From positions 310,001-374,000 of the forward strand of contig NZ_JBCMUN010000001.1 in NCBI RefSeq assembly GCF_050467285.1: a stretch of DNA of 64,000 nt, given 5' to 3'. This document shows positions 8,809 to 16,458 of the stretch, one piece after another (the first letter of the stretch is position 1; the number at the start of each line of letters is the position of its first letter). The notes beneath the pieces are model-generated. The model was not told the origin of the DNA. It did not search any database and saw nothing but the letters and a program-made list of their open reading frames with translations. This DNA is from Paenibacillus_E oryzisoli_A (lineage in GTDB: Bacteria; Bacillota; Bacilli; Paenibacillales; NBRC-103111). The position numbers and the translations under genes are program-made.

Positions 8809-9390
8809 ATGACAGGAACAAGCGGAAGTTTTCAACTTATTTTAGACACGGCAGAGGCATTAATCCAGGAGAAAGGCTGCAGGCAGACGACGCTGCAGGA
8901 CATCATTCAGCGCACGGGACTTTCCAAAGGCGCCATTTACCATTACGTCACCGGCAAGGATGAGCTGCTGGGGCTTGTGCTGAAAGCCCGGGTCGAGCAG
9001 ATCAACTCGCGCTTCACCGAGGTGGTTAACAGTCCGCAGAAGTCTGGGCTGAACGGCCCGCTGCAGCTCATTGCCGAAGGCATGCTGCGCTCGACCAATC
9101 CGCACGATGTGACCAGCAAAATTTCCATTTACCTGCTAAGCCAAATGGATAATGAGAAGGTCGCGCGGATCGTGCGGGAGGTTTTCGATTTTACGCTGAC
9201 GACCTGCCGCAAGTGGATTGAGGTTGGGCAGCAGCACAGCGCGATCCCGAGGACAGTGGATGCCGCTAAAGTGGCTGAGTTCCTGGCGACGTATATATAC
9301 GGGATGCGAGTGCAGAAAACGATTTATCCAGACCAGAGCGGGCTTACGGCAGAAGATTTGGTTGCAATGATGACTCGCTCATTAAGCTGA
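8809..9390 (+). CDS. TetR/AcrR-family transcriptional repressor
   Basis: A 193-residue regulator. The N-terminal helix-turn-helix domain is clear: TTLQDIIQRTGLSKGAIYHYVTGKDEL around residues 23-50, the most conserved TetR segment. The rest is the variable helical ligand-binding and dimer domain. A GAAAGGAAG ribosome site precedes the ATG. Two identical palindromes in its own promoter make autoregulation very likely. The stop is followed within 12 bp by a membrane protein gene, then two more genes, so the operon is probably induced by the ligand of this repressor. The ligand is unknown. Confidence 0.92.
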   Translation: MTGTSGSFQLILDTAEALIQEKGCRQTTLQDIIQRTGLSKGAIYHYVTGKDELLGLVLKARVEQINSRFTEVVNSPQKSGLNGPLQLIAEGMLRSTNPHDVTSKISIYLLSQMDNEKVARIVREVFDFTLTTCRKWIEVGQQHSAIPRTVDAAKVAEFLATYIYGMRVQKTIYPDQSGLTAEDLVAMMTRSLS

Positions 9391-9401
9391 GGGGGAGACA
9401 G

Positions 9402-10055
9402 ATGCCGAGTAAAAAAATCATTTTACCCACGCTCTACATGCTGGCCTACTTGCTGACGATCTACATCGTAGTTCAGTATTTCGTGTTCAGCCCCAGTCAG
9501 GCCGGCATGGTGTCCGCCAAGCTGACTAGCGACACATCCTTTCCATACTTCGTATGGAAGCTGTTCTTTTACCCGCACATCATCCTCGGCATCGTCGCGC
9601 TGCTTATCGGAGCCTTCCAGCTTACAGATCGCAGCCGCCGCAACCCGAAGCGGCATCGCATGCTGGGGCGGATGTACGGAATCGCCATCCTCGTGAATGT
9701 GCTGGTCGTGCCGTACATCGCGCTGTATGCAACGGGCGGGACGCCGTCGACGATCGCGTTTCTAGTGCTGGATATGTTCTGGCTCGCCACCACGGCGGCC
9801 GGCATTTATGCCATTATGCAGCGGCAGGTAGCCCGGCATCGCGCATGGATGCTGCGCAGCTATGCGATCACCTTCGTGTTCGTCACATTTCGCATCGTGC
9901 TCGGCATTGTCCAGCTGTCCCTGGATGCCGACCGCAGTTTTACATTTCCGCTGGCTGTGTATCTCTCGATTGCCCTGAATTTGATGTTTACCGAACTGTA
10001 TGTGCGTCATAACCATAAGAAAAAAACAAGATTGCCTATCGAAGGAGCTGTGTAA
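9402..10055 (+). CDS. DUF2306-like membrane protein
   Basis: A 217-residue integral membrane protein with about six hydrophobic helices. Paired motifs HRMLGRMYG (near residue 84) and HRAWMLRSYA (near residue 147) match those of DUF2306 proteins, whose histidines have been proposed to lie at helix ends. The biochemical role of the family is not established. The gene starts 12 bp after tetR behind a GGGGGAG site and is part of the repressor-controlled operon. A link to stress or efflux is only suggested by the TetR control. Confidence 0.75.
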   Translation: MPSKKIILPTLYMLAYLLTIYIVVQYFVFSPSQAGMVSAKLTSDTSFPYFVWKLFFYPHIILGIVALLIGAFQLTDRSRRNPKRHRMLGRMYGIAILVNVLVVPYIALYATGGTPSTIAFLVLDMFWLATTAAGIYAIMQRQVARHRAWMLRSYAITFVFVTFRIVLGIVQLSLDADRSFTFPLAVYLSIALNLMFTELYVRHNHKKKTRLPIEGAV

Positions 10056-10056
10056 C

Positions 10057-10665
10057 ATGTCCAAACGAAACTATGTGATTTTTACCTTGTTGGTGAACGG
10101 GATCGTGCCGTGGCTGCTTTACGTCCTGCTGAACGACCATATGAGCTCGATTGCGGCGCTGTCGATTGCAACGTTAGTCCCGCTGGTGGATAATGTGGTG
10201 CATTTGGCTAAGCACCGGAAGCTGGACGCCTTCGGCTCCATCATGCTGTTCACGTTCCTTCTGACCATCGCGCTCGTGTTGATGGGCGGCAGCGAGAAGG
10301 TGCTGCTCGTTCGTGAATCGATTATTACCGCCGGGGTCGGCCTGGTCTTCTTGATTTCGCTGTTGTTCCGCCGTCCGATCATGTTCTACCTAGCGATGCG
10401 CTTTATTCATAATCCGAGCTTTGCCGACAATTGGTCGGTTGCGTATTTCCGTTTTGTCATGCGGCTGATGACGTTGGTGTGGGGCATTATGCTGACACTG
10501 GAGGCGGTCGTGCGGGTCATTATGGTGTATGAGCTTTCAGTGAGCACGTATCTGGCCTTGTCGAACTTCGTATTGTATGGCTTTATAGGGGCAGCTGTGC
10601 TGTGGACAGTCGTGTACCGCAGGCATTCTGCGGCAAAGCTGACGGCAATCAAGAAGACGGTGTAG
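10057..10665 (+). CDS. VC0807-like small multi-pass membrane protein
   Basis: A 202-residue membrane protein with about six hydrophobic segments and a hallmark LVPLVDNVVHLAKHRKLD stretch near residues 38-55, as in VC0807-family proteins. No enzymatic motif is visible. The ATG at 10057 follows GAAGGAG eleven bases upstream and begins one base after the DUF2306 stop, so translation is probably coupled; the longer frame from 10000 overlaps that gene and is rejected. It is the third gene of the TetR operon. The function is unknown. Confidence 0.75.
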   Translation: MSKRNYVIFTLLVNGIVPWLLYVLLNDHMSSIAALSIATLVPLVDNVVHLAKHRKLDAFGSIMLFTFLLTIALVLMGGSEKVLLVRESIITAGVGLVFLISLLFRRPIMFYLAMRFIHNPSFADNWSVAYFRFVMRLMTLVWGIMLTLEAVVRVIMVYELSVSTYLALSNFVLYGFIGAAVLWTVVYRRHSAAKLTAIKKTV

Positions 10666-10679
10666 AGAGGGCTGACAGC

Positions 10680-11174
10680 ATGGAGATTATTCCACTTACA
10701 ACGAAGGATGTCAAAAGCTTGCTGGCGCTCTACCGCCGGGTCACCGCGGATTTAAAGCGGCACGGCGTACAGCAATGGGACTTTCTGTATCCCAATTGGT
10801 TTGTCGTTCGCGGGGATTTGAAGCGGGGAACAGCTTACGGGCTGCGCGACGGGAAGCACATGATTGGCGCTGTCGTGATCGATGATCGGCAAAGCGCCAG
10901 CTACGGCGAACTGCCGTGGACGCTGGACGGCGCGCGCTGCATTCATCGGTTGGCCGTCGATCCGGCTTGGCAGGGCAAGGGACTCGGCAAAAAGCTGCTG
11001 CAATTTGCCGAGGAACAGGCCCGCGCGTCAGGCGGAAGCTGCATCCGGCTCGACGTGTACAGCGGCAACCCGGGGGCTGCGCAGCTGTATGAACGAGCCG
11101 GCTACAGGCAAGTCGGCACCATTCGGTTTCCGATGCGGAGCGAGCCGTACTTCGCCTACGAAAAAGCGCTCTAG
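10680..11174 (+). CDS. GNAT-family N-acetyltransferase
   Basis: A 164-residue acetyltransferase. The acetyl-CoA-binding motif A is seen as AVDPAWQGKGLGKKLL near residues 96-111 and motif B as LYERAGYRQVG near residues 139-149. It transfers acetyl groups from acetyl-CoA to an amine, but the acceptor cannot be inferred. The ATG at 10680 sits behind AGAGAGGG, 14 bp after the previous stop. As the last gene of the TetR-controlled set it may detoxify the compound sensed by the repressor; this is inference. Confidence 0.82.
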   Translation: MEIIPLTTKDVKSLLALYRRVTADLKRHGVQQWDFLYPNWFVVRGDLKRGTAYGLRDGKHMIGAVVIDDRQSASYGELPWTLDGARCIHRLAVDPAWQGKGLGKKLLQFAEEQARASGGSCIRLDVYSGNPGAAQLYERAGYRQVGTIRFPMRSEPYFAYEKAL

Positions 11175-11180
11175 CTTGGC

Positions 11181-11627
11181 TTAGGCGCCCAGCGCTGCTG
11201 CGAACTTGGCGCCAAGGTCGCGGCATTGTTGCTTTTCATCCTTGGATGGATTCAATTCGACTTTGAAGCCGTCAAACACTTTTTCCGTACCGAGTTCAGC
11301 CAGCTTCTCTTCCAGCGTATCGACAGCTTTGCCGAAGTGTGTATAGGAGGAATCGGCGGAACCGAAAACGCCGGATTTGCGCCCTTCCAGCTTCAGATCG
11401 TCCATATCATCGTAAAAATCCATGAATTCATCCGGCAGATCGCCGTCTCCCCATGTATAAGCCCCAAGCAAAATGCCATCGTAGTCTGCAAGCTCGCTGG
11501 CGCTCGCATCCATCACATTTTTGAATTCAGGCTCGAGACCTGCAGATCGAACACCCTCCGCAATCGCTTCGGCGAGCTCTTCCGTATTGCCGGACATACT
11601 GGCAAACACTATAATTACTTTAGACAT
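11181..11627 (-). CDS. Flavodoxin
   Basis: A 148-residue FMN-binding electron carrier. The phosphate-binding loop SMSGNTEE is at residues 10-17, followed by the aromatic FMN stackers in GAYTWGDGDLPDE and the SADSSYTHFGKAVD region. It substitutes for ferredoxin when iron is scarce. The ATG at 11627 follows GGAGGTTGTTTGT; an in-frame ATG 15 bp upstream overlaps that ribosome site. A Fur box lies within its promoter, which supports iron-starvation control. It converges with the acetyltransferase gene and diverges from trmB. Confidence 0.92.
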   Translation of the reverse strand: MSKVIIVFASMSGNTEELAEAIAEGVRSAGLEPEFKNVMDASASELADYDGILLGAYTWGDGDLPDEFMDFYDDMDDLKLEGRKSGVFGSADSSYTHFGKAVDTLEEKLAELGTEKVFDGFKVELNPSKDEKQQCRDLGAKFAAALGA

Positions 11628-11691
11628 ACAAACAACCTCCATGAATAGTTAAAATAGGGCGGGCACCCGAAAAAGATAAGCATTCTTAATT

Positions 11692-11721
11692 ATCCTATTT
11701 GATAATGATTATCATTGTCAA
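11692..11721 (-). promoter_or_regulatory. Fur-controlled promoter of the flavodoxin gene
   Basis: On the minus strand a TTGACA -35 (11716-11721) and a TAGGAT -10 (11692-11697) are 18 bp apart. The spacer is filled by GATAATGATTATCATTGTC (plus-strand 11701-11719), which matches 17 of 19 positions of the classical Fur box. Iron-loaded Fur would block polymerase directly. Confidence 0.8.
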
Positions 11722-11834
11722 TGTACAATTGCCAGAATTTCAAGAACCGTTGAGAAGTCTGCCATGCCTCGTCGGAAATCATGGTACAATGAGAACAAGG
11801 AAGGATAGTGGCTTGAAGAAGGGAGAGCTTCGCC

Positions 11835-12782
11835 ATGGAGGAACTTTTGCTGCATTTGAAAAATTTGGGATTCACCGATCTGGAGGCCAAATGTCTGCAG
11901 GTGCTTGCGATTAGCGGCACGCATACCGGTTATGAAATTGCGAAGCAGCTTGGCGTCTCGCGTTCGAATGTGTACGCTGCCCTTCAGAAGCTGGCGGAGA
12001 AAGGGGCCGTGCTTACCAGCCACGGCGAGCCAACGGTTTACCAGAGCGTGCCGATCGAAGACATCGGCGCAAGGCTCGAGGCGAGTCTGCAAGCCTCGCT
12101 GCAGTACGTCAAGGCGCATTTGCCGCAGCAGGAGACGCATCGGTCGGAGTTTTTCAGCTTGGACGGTGACACCAAGGTCGTCGAGCGCATCCGCGCAGAG
12201 CTGCGCAAGGCGAAGGAAGAGGTGCTCTGCGACCTCTGGCCGGAGGAGGCGAAGCTGCTCAAGGAAGATTTGCGGCAGGCGCAGGCTCAAGGCGTCCGCG
12301 TGGTTGTCGTGAACAGCCGCGAGGCCGGGACTGGCAGCTTCCATCCATTTGGGAAGAAGCGGGAAGAGTCGGCGGTGCCGCGTGCGGCAGGCCGGAAGTT
12401 TACGCTGCTGCTGGATCGCACGCAAGCGATTGTTGGCACGCGCGGTGGGGAGGAGCCGACCGTTGCGATGCTCACCGAGCATACGGCGATGATCGAGCTG
12501 CTGTTTCATCATGTGTGCTCCTGCGCGGTGCTGCAGGAGCTGCAGCAGGATATGAGTGCGAAGCAGGAGGAGAAATACGGCAAGCAGTTCAAAAAGCTTA
12601 TCCAAAAGCACATCGACGGTAAGACGACCGAGCCGAAGGCGGAGGACAAATTAAAAGCGGCGGTGCTGATTCCTGTTGAGGGGGACGGAGATCCGCTGCC
12701 TGCGAGTGAACCGGCGCCGGATGGCAAAGCGAAAGGGACTGACGATAAATCGACATCAGGAAAGAGGAAAAAGAAGAAATGA
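11835..12782 (+). CDS. TrmB-family transcriptional regulator
   Basis: A 315-residue regulator. Residues 1-70 form a winged helix with the TrmB pattern LGFTDLEAKCLQVL and GVSRSNVYAALQKL. The middle part (about 95-240) is an effector or dimerisation region similar to TrmB C-terminal domains that often sense sugars. The last ~60 residues are acidic and proline-rich and end in a lysine run (GKRKKKK), an unusual tail. The ATG follows AAGGGAGAG. The stop codon overlaps the start of the next gene (ATGA at 12779-12782), so the two are translationally coupled. No sugar gene is next to it and the effector is unknown. Confidence 0.85.
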   Translation: MEELLLHLKNLGFTDLEAKCLQVLAISGTHTGYEIAKQLGVSRSNVYAALQKLAEKGAVLTSHGEPTVYQSVPIEDIGARLEASLQASLQYVKAHLPQQETHRSEFFSLDGDTKVVERIRAELRKAKEEVLCDLWPEEAKLLKEDLRQAQAQGVRVVVVNSREAGTGSFHPFGKKREESAVPRAAGRKFTLLLDRTQAIVGTRGGEEPTVAMLTEHTAMIELLFHHVCSCAVLQELQQDMSAKQEEKYGKQFKKLIQKHIDGKTTEPKAEDKLKAAVLIPVEGDGDPLPASEPAPDGKAKGTDDKSTSGKRKKKK

Positions 12783-13426
12783 CGCAGGAACTTATACTCC
12801 GCGCCGCCGAGGCGCTCGTCAAGGAAAAGCTGGAGCGCGACAGCAGCGGCCACGACTGGTGGCACATCTATCGCGTTGTGCAGACGGCGAAAGCCATCGC
12901 TGCCCGGGAGGGCGCCGATGGCTTCGTTTGCGAGCTGGCGGCGCTGCTTCACGACGTCGCCGACGAGAAGCTCAACGCCGATCCCGCCGCGGCGCAGCGG
13001 GAGCTCGAGGATTGGCTCGCCGCCAGCGGCACGCCGGCGGCGCAAGTCAGTCATGTGCTCGAGATCATCGGCACCATGTCGTTCAAAGGCGGCGCGCGTC
13101 CGCAGATAGCGACGCTGGAAGGCCGGGTCGTGCAGGATGCCGACCGGCTGGATGCCATTGGCGCGGTAGGCATCGCGCGCGTCTTCGCTTACTCGGGCTG
13201 GAAGGGCCGCCCGATCCACGACCCGTCCGTCCTGGTGCGCGAGCACATGACGGAGGCGGACTATCGCGATGGCAAGGACACCGCGATCAATCATTTTTAC
13301 GAGAAGCTCCTCAAGCTGAAGGAGCTGATGAACACGCCCTACGCGAAGCAGCTGGCGGAGGAGCGGCACCGCTTCATGGAGACGTACCTCCAGCAGTTTT
13401 ACGCGGAGTGGGAGGGCGAGCGGTAA
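12779..13426 (+). CDS. HD-domain phosphohydrolase (YedJ-like)
   Basis: A 215-residue metal-dependent hydrolase of the HD superfamily. The metal ligands appear as HDWWH (residues 22-26), the HD pair in ALLHDVADEK (about residues 56-65), and a later Asp in VQDADRLDAIG (about 118-128). Proteins of this group (for example YedJ of Bacillus) are thought to cleave nucleotides or other phosphomonoesters. Its start overlaps the stop of the TrmB gene by four bases. The codon choice is very GC-rich compared with neighbours, with long runs of G/C-ending codons. The substrate is not known. Confidence 0.85.
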   Translation: MTQELILRAAEALVKEKLERDSSGHDWWHIYRVVQTAKAIAAREGADGFVCELAALLHDVADEKLNADPAAAQRELEDWLAASGTPAAQVSHVLEIIGTMSFKGGARPQIATLEGRVVQDADRLDAIGAVGIARVFAYSGWKGRPIHDPSVLVREHMTEADYRDGKDTAINHFYEKLLKLKELMNTPYAKQLAEERHRFMETYLQQFYAEWEGER

Positions 13427-13938
13427 GCGCCGCTGCAAGAATTTCGGGTTTGCAACTGTACGGAGCAAGACTTAGGAGCTGTCGAGCAACGTTGAGGGCT
13501 GGCCATTTCCTATCTGCTGCCTGTACCTCTTCTGCAGCCGACCTCTAAGCAAAGCCTGCGAAAACGCAGGCTTTGCAGCATTTTTCACGCATCAGGGAAG
13601 AATGCCTGCGCATCAGCATCTTTTTTACGCATTGGCGCAAGAAATATCCATTTCGGACGAAAATACCTGCTCTATCGCAGGCATTTTCAAAATAACGCTT
13701 ATTTTTATCGAAATTCCTGCATATTTGCAGGCTTCGCAGCACCCTCCAACACCCAATCGCATCACCCACCGGCCTCAGCACCACTTCACAGCCGCCTACG
13801 GGCAGCCCAACTCCCCACATCCCAGCAACCTGACCATCTCCCGCAGTCCATCAGATCCTCCCCTTATGTGCTGTAAGTCGATCGGATATGGTATAATTTT
13901 GTCGAATGCTACTGTCGAGCGGGAGGATCGGGCTTGAA
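13427..13938. other. Intergenic gap between the HD hydrolase gene and ung
   Basis: About 510 bp without a convincing gene. It holds a strong terminator (13549-13586), three CCTGC-type short motifs at 13605, 13666 and 13716, related to the elements at 29957 and 54572, a C-rich tract, and an extended -10 promoter (TGGTATAAT, 13889-13897) for ung. Confidence 0.7.
13549..13586 (+). terminator. Terminator after the TrmB-HD operon
   Basis: Perfect 12-bp arms GCAAAGCCTGCG (13549-13560) and CGCAGGCTTTGC (13565-13576) around an AAAA loop, followed by AGCATTTTT. Confidence 0.8.
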
Positions 13939-14613
13939 ATGGCGATTTTGAAAAACGATTGGGCCAACGAACTGGAACCGGAATTTGCCAAACCCTATTA
14001 CTTGCAGCTTCGCAAGTTTCTTGTCGACGAATACCGGACGAGGACGATTTATCCGGATAAATACGATATTTTTAACGCTCTGCATTATACGCCGCTGGCG
14101 GATACGAAGGTTGTCATTCTGGGGCAGGACCCTTATCACGGGCTGGGGCAGGCTCACGGATTAAGCTTTTCGGTGAAAGAAGGGGTCGCGCCGCCGCCAT
14201 CCTTGCAAAATATGTTTGAAGAACTGCGCGCTGACCTCGGCTGCTTCATCCCTAATCACGGGCATTTGCTGAATTGGGCGCAGCAAGGCGTCCTGCTGCT
14301 GAACACGGTGCTTACCGTCAGAGCGCATCAGGCCAACTCACACAGGGAAAGCGGCTGGGAAACGTTCACGGACCGCGTTATCGAGACCATTAACAGCAAG
14401 AATGAGCCTGTCGTTTTTCTGCTGTGGGGCAGTCACGCCCAGAAGAAAGCGCAGCTCATCACGAATCGCACCCACTTGCTCATTCGTTCGCCACATCCGA
14501 GTCCATTGTCGGCGCATCGCGGCTTTTTTGGGAGCCGGCCGTTCTCAAAGGCGAATCAGTTTCTGCGCTCCAAGGGCCTGCAAGAAATCGACTGGCAGAT
14601 TCCGAATCTGTAG
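13939..14613 (+). CDS. ung: Uracil-DNA glycosylase, family 1
   Basis: Base-excision repair enzyme of 224 residues that removes uracil from DNA. The water-activating loop GQDPYHG is at residues 62-68 (catalytic Asp64) and the leucine-intercalation loop HPSPLSAHRGF starts at His186, the second catalytic residue. Length equals that of typical bacterial Ung (about 225). The ATG at 13939 is preceded by GGGAGGA at a somewhat long spacing of 13; no better start exists. It is transcribed from an extended -10 promoter just upstream and stands alone, 80 bp before a DUF445 gene. Confidence 0.96.
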   Translation: MAILKNDWANELEPEFAKPYYLQLRKFLVDEYRTRTIYPDKYDIFNALHYTPLADTKVVILGQDPYHGLGQAHGLSFSVKEGVAPPPSLQNMFEELRADLGCFIPNHGHLLNWAQQGVLLLNTVLTVRAHQANSHRESGWETFTDRVIETINSKNEPVVFLLWGSHAQKKAQLITNRTHLLIRSPHPSPLSAHRGFFGSRPFSKANQFLRSKGLQEIDWQIPNL

Positions 14614-14695
14614 CCCTCCGGCTGGCGTTTGCCGCGTTCCCATCATTTTTATGTTAAAATAAAACCACTATCTCATGCAGAAAGAGTTGTGCACG

Positions 14696-15943
14696 ATGAA
14701 AAAAGAAGCAAGATACTTAGCCACGGCGTCTCTTGGCGTGATGGGGGCGGGCTTCCTCGCCACGCTGCCGGTGTCGTCGACGGTATGGGGCGCCTTCCTG
14801 CAAGGCGGTTTCGAAGCCGGGGTCGTCGGGGGGCTCGCCGATTGGTTTGCGGTGACGGCACTGTTCCGTCATCCGCTCGGCATTCCGATTCCGCATACAG
14901 CGCTGCTGCCCAAGAATCGGGAGAAAATCACGAATGCACTCGTCTCCACCGTGCAAAACGAACTGCTCTCCAAAGCGACGATCAAGGCTCGCCTGGAGCA
15001 GATTCGCTTCCTCGAGCGGGGGCTCGAGCTGGCAGACACGCAGCTGGATCAGCCTGCTGTGCATAACGGCATCTGGGCGATTGCTCGCCACATTTTACAA
15101 GCAATTGACATGGACAAGCTCGCCCCGCTCATTGCCCGGGAGCTCAATCAAGCCCTCCAGGACGTCGATACAGCCAAGCTTATTCGAACACTGGTCGATG
15201 CGGTGACAGAGAACGGTTACGACGGCAAAACCTTCGACTTTGTCCTCGACAAAGTTGCCGCTTGGGTGATCAAAGCGGATACGCGCGACCAACTCGGGGC
15301 GATGGCGCTTAAAGCTTTTGAAGGGCTGCAATCCAACGGCTTTATGGCGTTTGCGGTCAACGCGTTTATCGGGATGGTGAACGAGGAGAAAATCGGCGGG
15401 ATCATCCAAAACTTCCTGCTCACGTACATCGATCAGATGCGCACCGCTCGTCATCCGCGTCGTGAGGCTGTCTTGCAGTTTATCCGCAAAGAACTGGATA
15501 GACTGGAGTACAACCCGCATCTGCTCAAAGAACTGGAGAACCTGAAAACCAAGCTGCCCGAGCTGATCGACCTCGACGCCAAAGTGGCGCATCTGCTTAC
15601 TCGCATCAAAGAAAAAGCCGAAGCTTTCGTAGACCAACCGGCGTTTGTTCCGCAGCATGTCGTGCCGCTCCTTCGGAAGCTGCTGTCCAACATAACAGCG
15701 AATCCCGACATGATGCAGCGGGGAGAGCAGTGGATTCAGGACCAGATCGCATCCTATCTGGAGCAAAATCATAGCAAGATCGGCCAACTCGTCAAAGAAA
15801 ATCTCGACAAGCTGGACAACGACAAGCTGACGCTCCTCATGGAGGACAAAATCGGCAAAGACCTGCAATGGATCCGGGTGAACGGCGCCATTTGCGGATT
15901 CATTATCGGCCTTGTGCTTGCAGGGCTGAAACAGCTGCTATAG
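14696..15943 (+). CDS. DUF445-family membrane-associated protein
   Basis: A 415-residue protein of the DUF445 family, found widely in Bacillales. The N-terminus has one hydrophobic segment (about residues 8-35), then the family signature GGLADWFAVTALFRHPLG near residues 45-62. A long, charged helical middle follows, and a final hydrophobic segment closes the protein (GFIIGLVLAGLKQLL), so both ends are probably membrane-bound. The ATG at 14696 follows AGAAAGAG; an ATG at 14675 lacks a ribosome site. The biochemical role of this family is unknown. Confidence 0.85.
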   Translation: MKKEARYLATASLGVMGAGFLATLPVSSTVWGAFLQGGFEAGVVGGLADWFAVTALFRHPLGIPIPHTALLPKNREKITNALVSTVQNELLSKATIKARLEQIRFLERGLELADTQLDQPAVHNGIWAIARHILQAIDMDKLAPLIARELNQALQDVDTAKLIRTLVDAVTENGYDGKTFDFVLDKVAAWVIKADTRDQLGAMALKAFEGLQSNGFMAFAVNAFIGMVNEEKIGGIIQNFLLTYIDQMRTARHPRREAVLQFIRKELDRLEYNPHLLKELENLKTKLPELIDLDAKVAHLLTRIKEKAEAFVDQPAFVPQHVVPLLRKLLSNITANPDMMQRGEQWIQDQIASYLEQNHSKIGQLVKENLDKLDNDKLTLLMEDKIGKDLQWIRVNGAICGFIIGLVLAGLKQLL

Positions 15944-15957
15944 CACAGCAAAACAGA

Positions 15958-16000
15958 AAACCACCAACGTAGTCCTGTTCAGGGATACGTTGGTGGTTTT
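15958..16000. terminator. Bidirectional terminator between DUF445 and bactofilin genes
   Basis: Arms AAACCACCAACGTA (15958-15971) and TACGTTGGTGGTTT (15986-15999) are perfect complements with A and T runs at the ends, so the hairpin can stop transcription from both convergent genes. Confidence 0.85.
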
Positions 16001-16005
16001 TGCTG

Positions 16006-16458
16006 CTAGTTCCCGCCGGAAGCGACGGCTTGCTGTTCATTTTTATGCTGCTTATGGGCCTTCGCATCGATGACCTTGGCGCCGCCGCTAGTCTTCTCAG
16101 CGACGCCTACAGGCATCGCGCTGCTGCCCTGAAAAATGCCGCCCTCCTCCACAACGAACGACCGCACATCGATATTGCCGATCAGGACGCCGGTCGAAGT
16201 GACGATCAGCTTGCCTTTCGTATGTACGTTGCCTTTCACTCTACCGGCGATCAGAATATCCCGCCCTGAGAGGTTGGATTGCAGCACCGCGTTCTCGCCG
16301 ATCGTGATGTCGCCCGCGCACTCCACGTCGCCGCTCAGTTGTCCTTCGATGCGGATGCTTGCTTCCGACATGAATTTGCCTTCACAGATGGTGCTGCCTC
16401 CGATGAGCGTGTCCGTCGATTTGGTATCGACCCGTTTCCCTTTTGAGCTGCCTATCAT
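16006..16458 (-). CDS. Bactofilin (copy 1)
   Basis: A 150-residue bactofilin, a polymerising beta-helical cytoskeletal protein. The core (about residues 18-115) shows the repeating hydrophobic-glycine pattern of a right-handed beta-helix (IEGQLSGDVECAGDITIG, GRDILIAGRVKGNVHTKG). The flanking tails are short and charged. Its start overlaps the stop of the M23 peptidase gene by four bases, with AAAGGATG as ribosome site, so the two are made together. Bactofilins recruit M23 peptidases to shape cell wall in other bacteria (CcmA/Csd of Helicobacter). A paralogue lies at 36572-37039 with the same partner. Confidence 0.92.
   Translation of the reverse strand: MIGSSKGKRVDTKSTDTLIGGSTICEGKFMSEASIRIEGQLSGDVECAGDITIGENAVLQSNLSGRDILIAGRVKGNVHTKGKLIVTSTGVLIGNIDVRSFVVEEGGIFQGSSAMPVGVAEKTSGGAKVIDAKAHKQHKNEQQAVASGGN

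Noticed and set aside
11226..11648. 140-codon frame opposite flavodoxin
   Set aside because: It is antisense to a conserved flavodoxin with its own promoter and ribosome site.
12676..13548. 290-codon frame overlapping the TrmB and HD genes in another frame
   Set aside because: Its translation is an Arg/Gly-rich shadow of two well-supported genes.
13602..13937. 111-codon open frame before ung
   Set aside because: It runs through the CCTGC repeat motifs and the ung promoter, has no good ribosome site and its composition is not protein-like.
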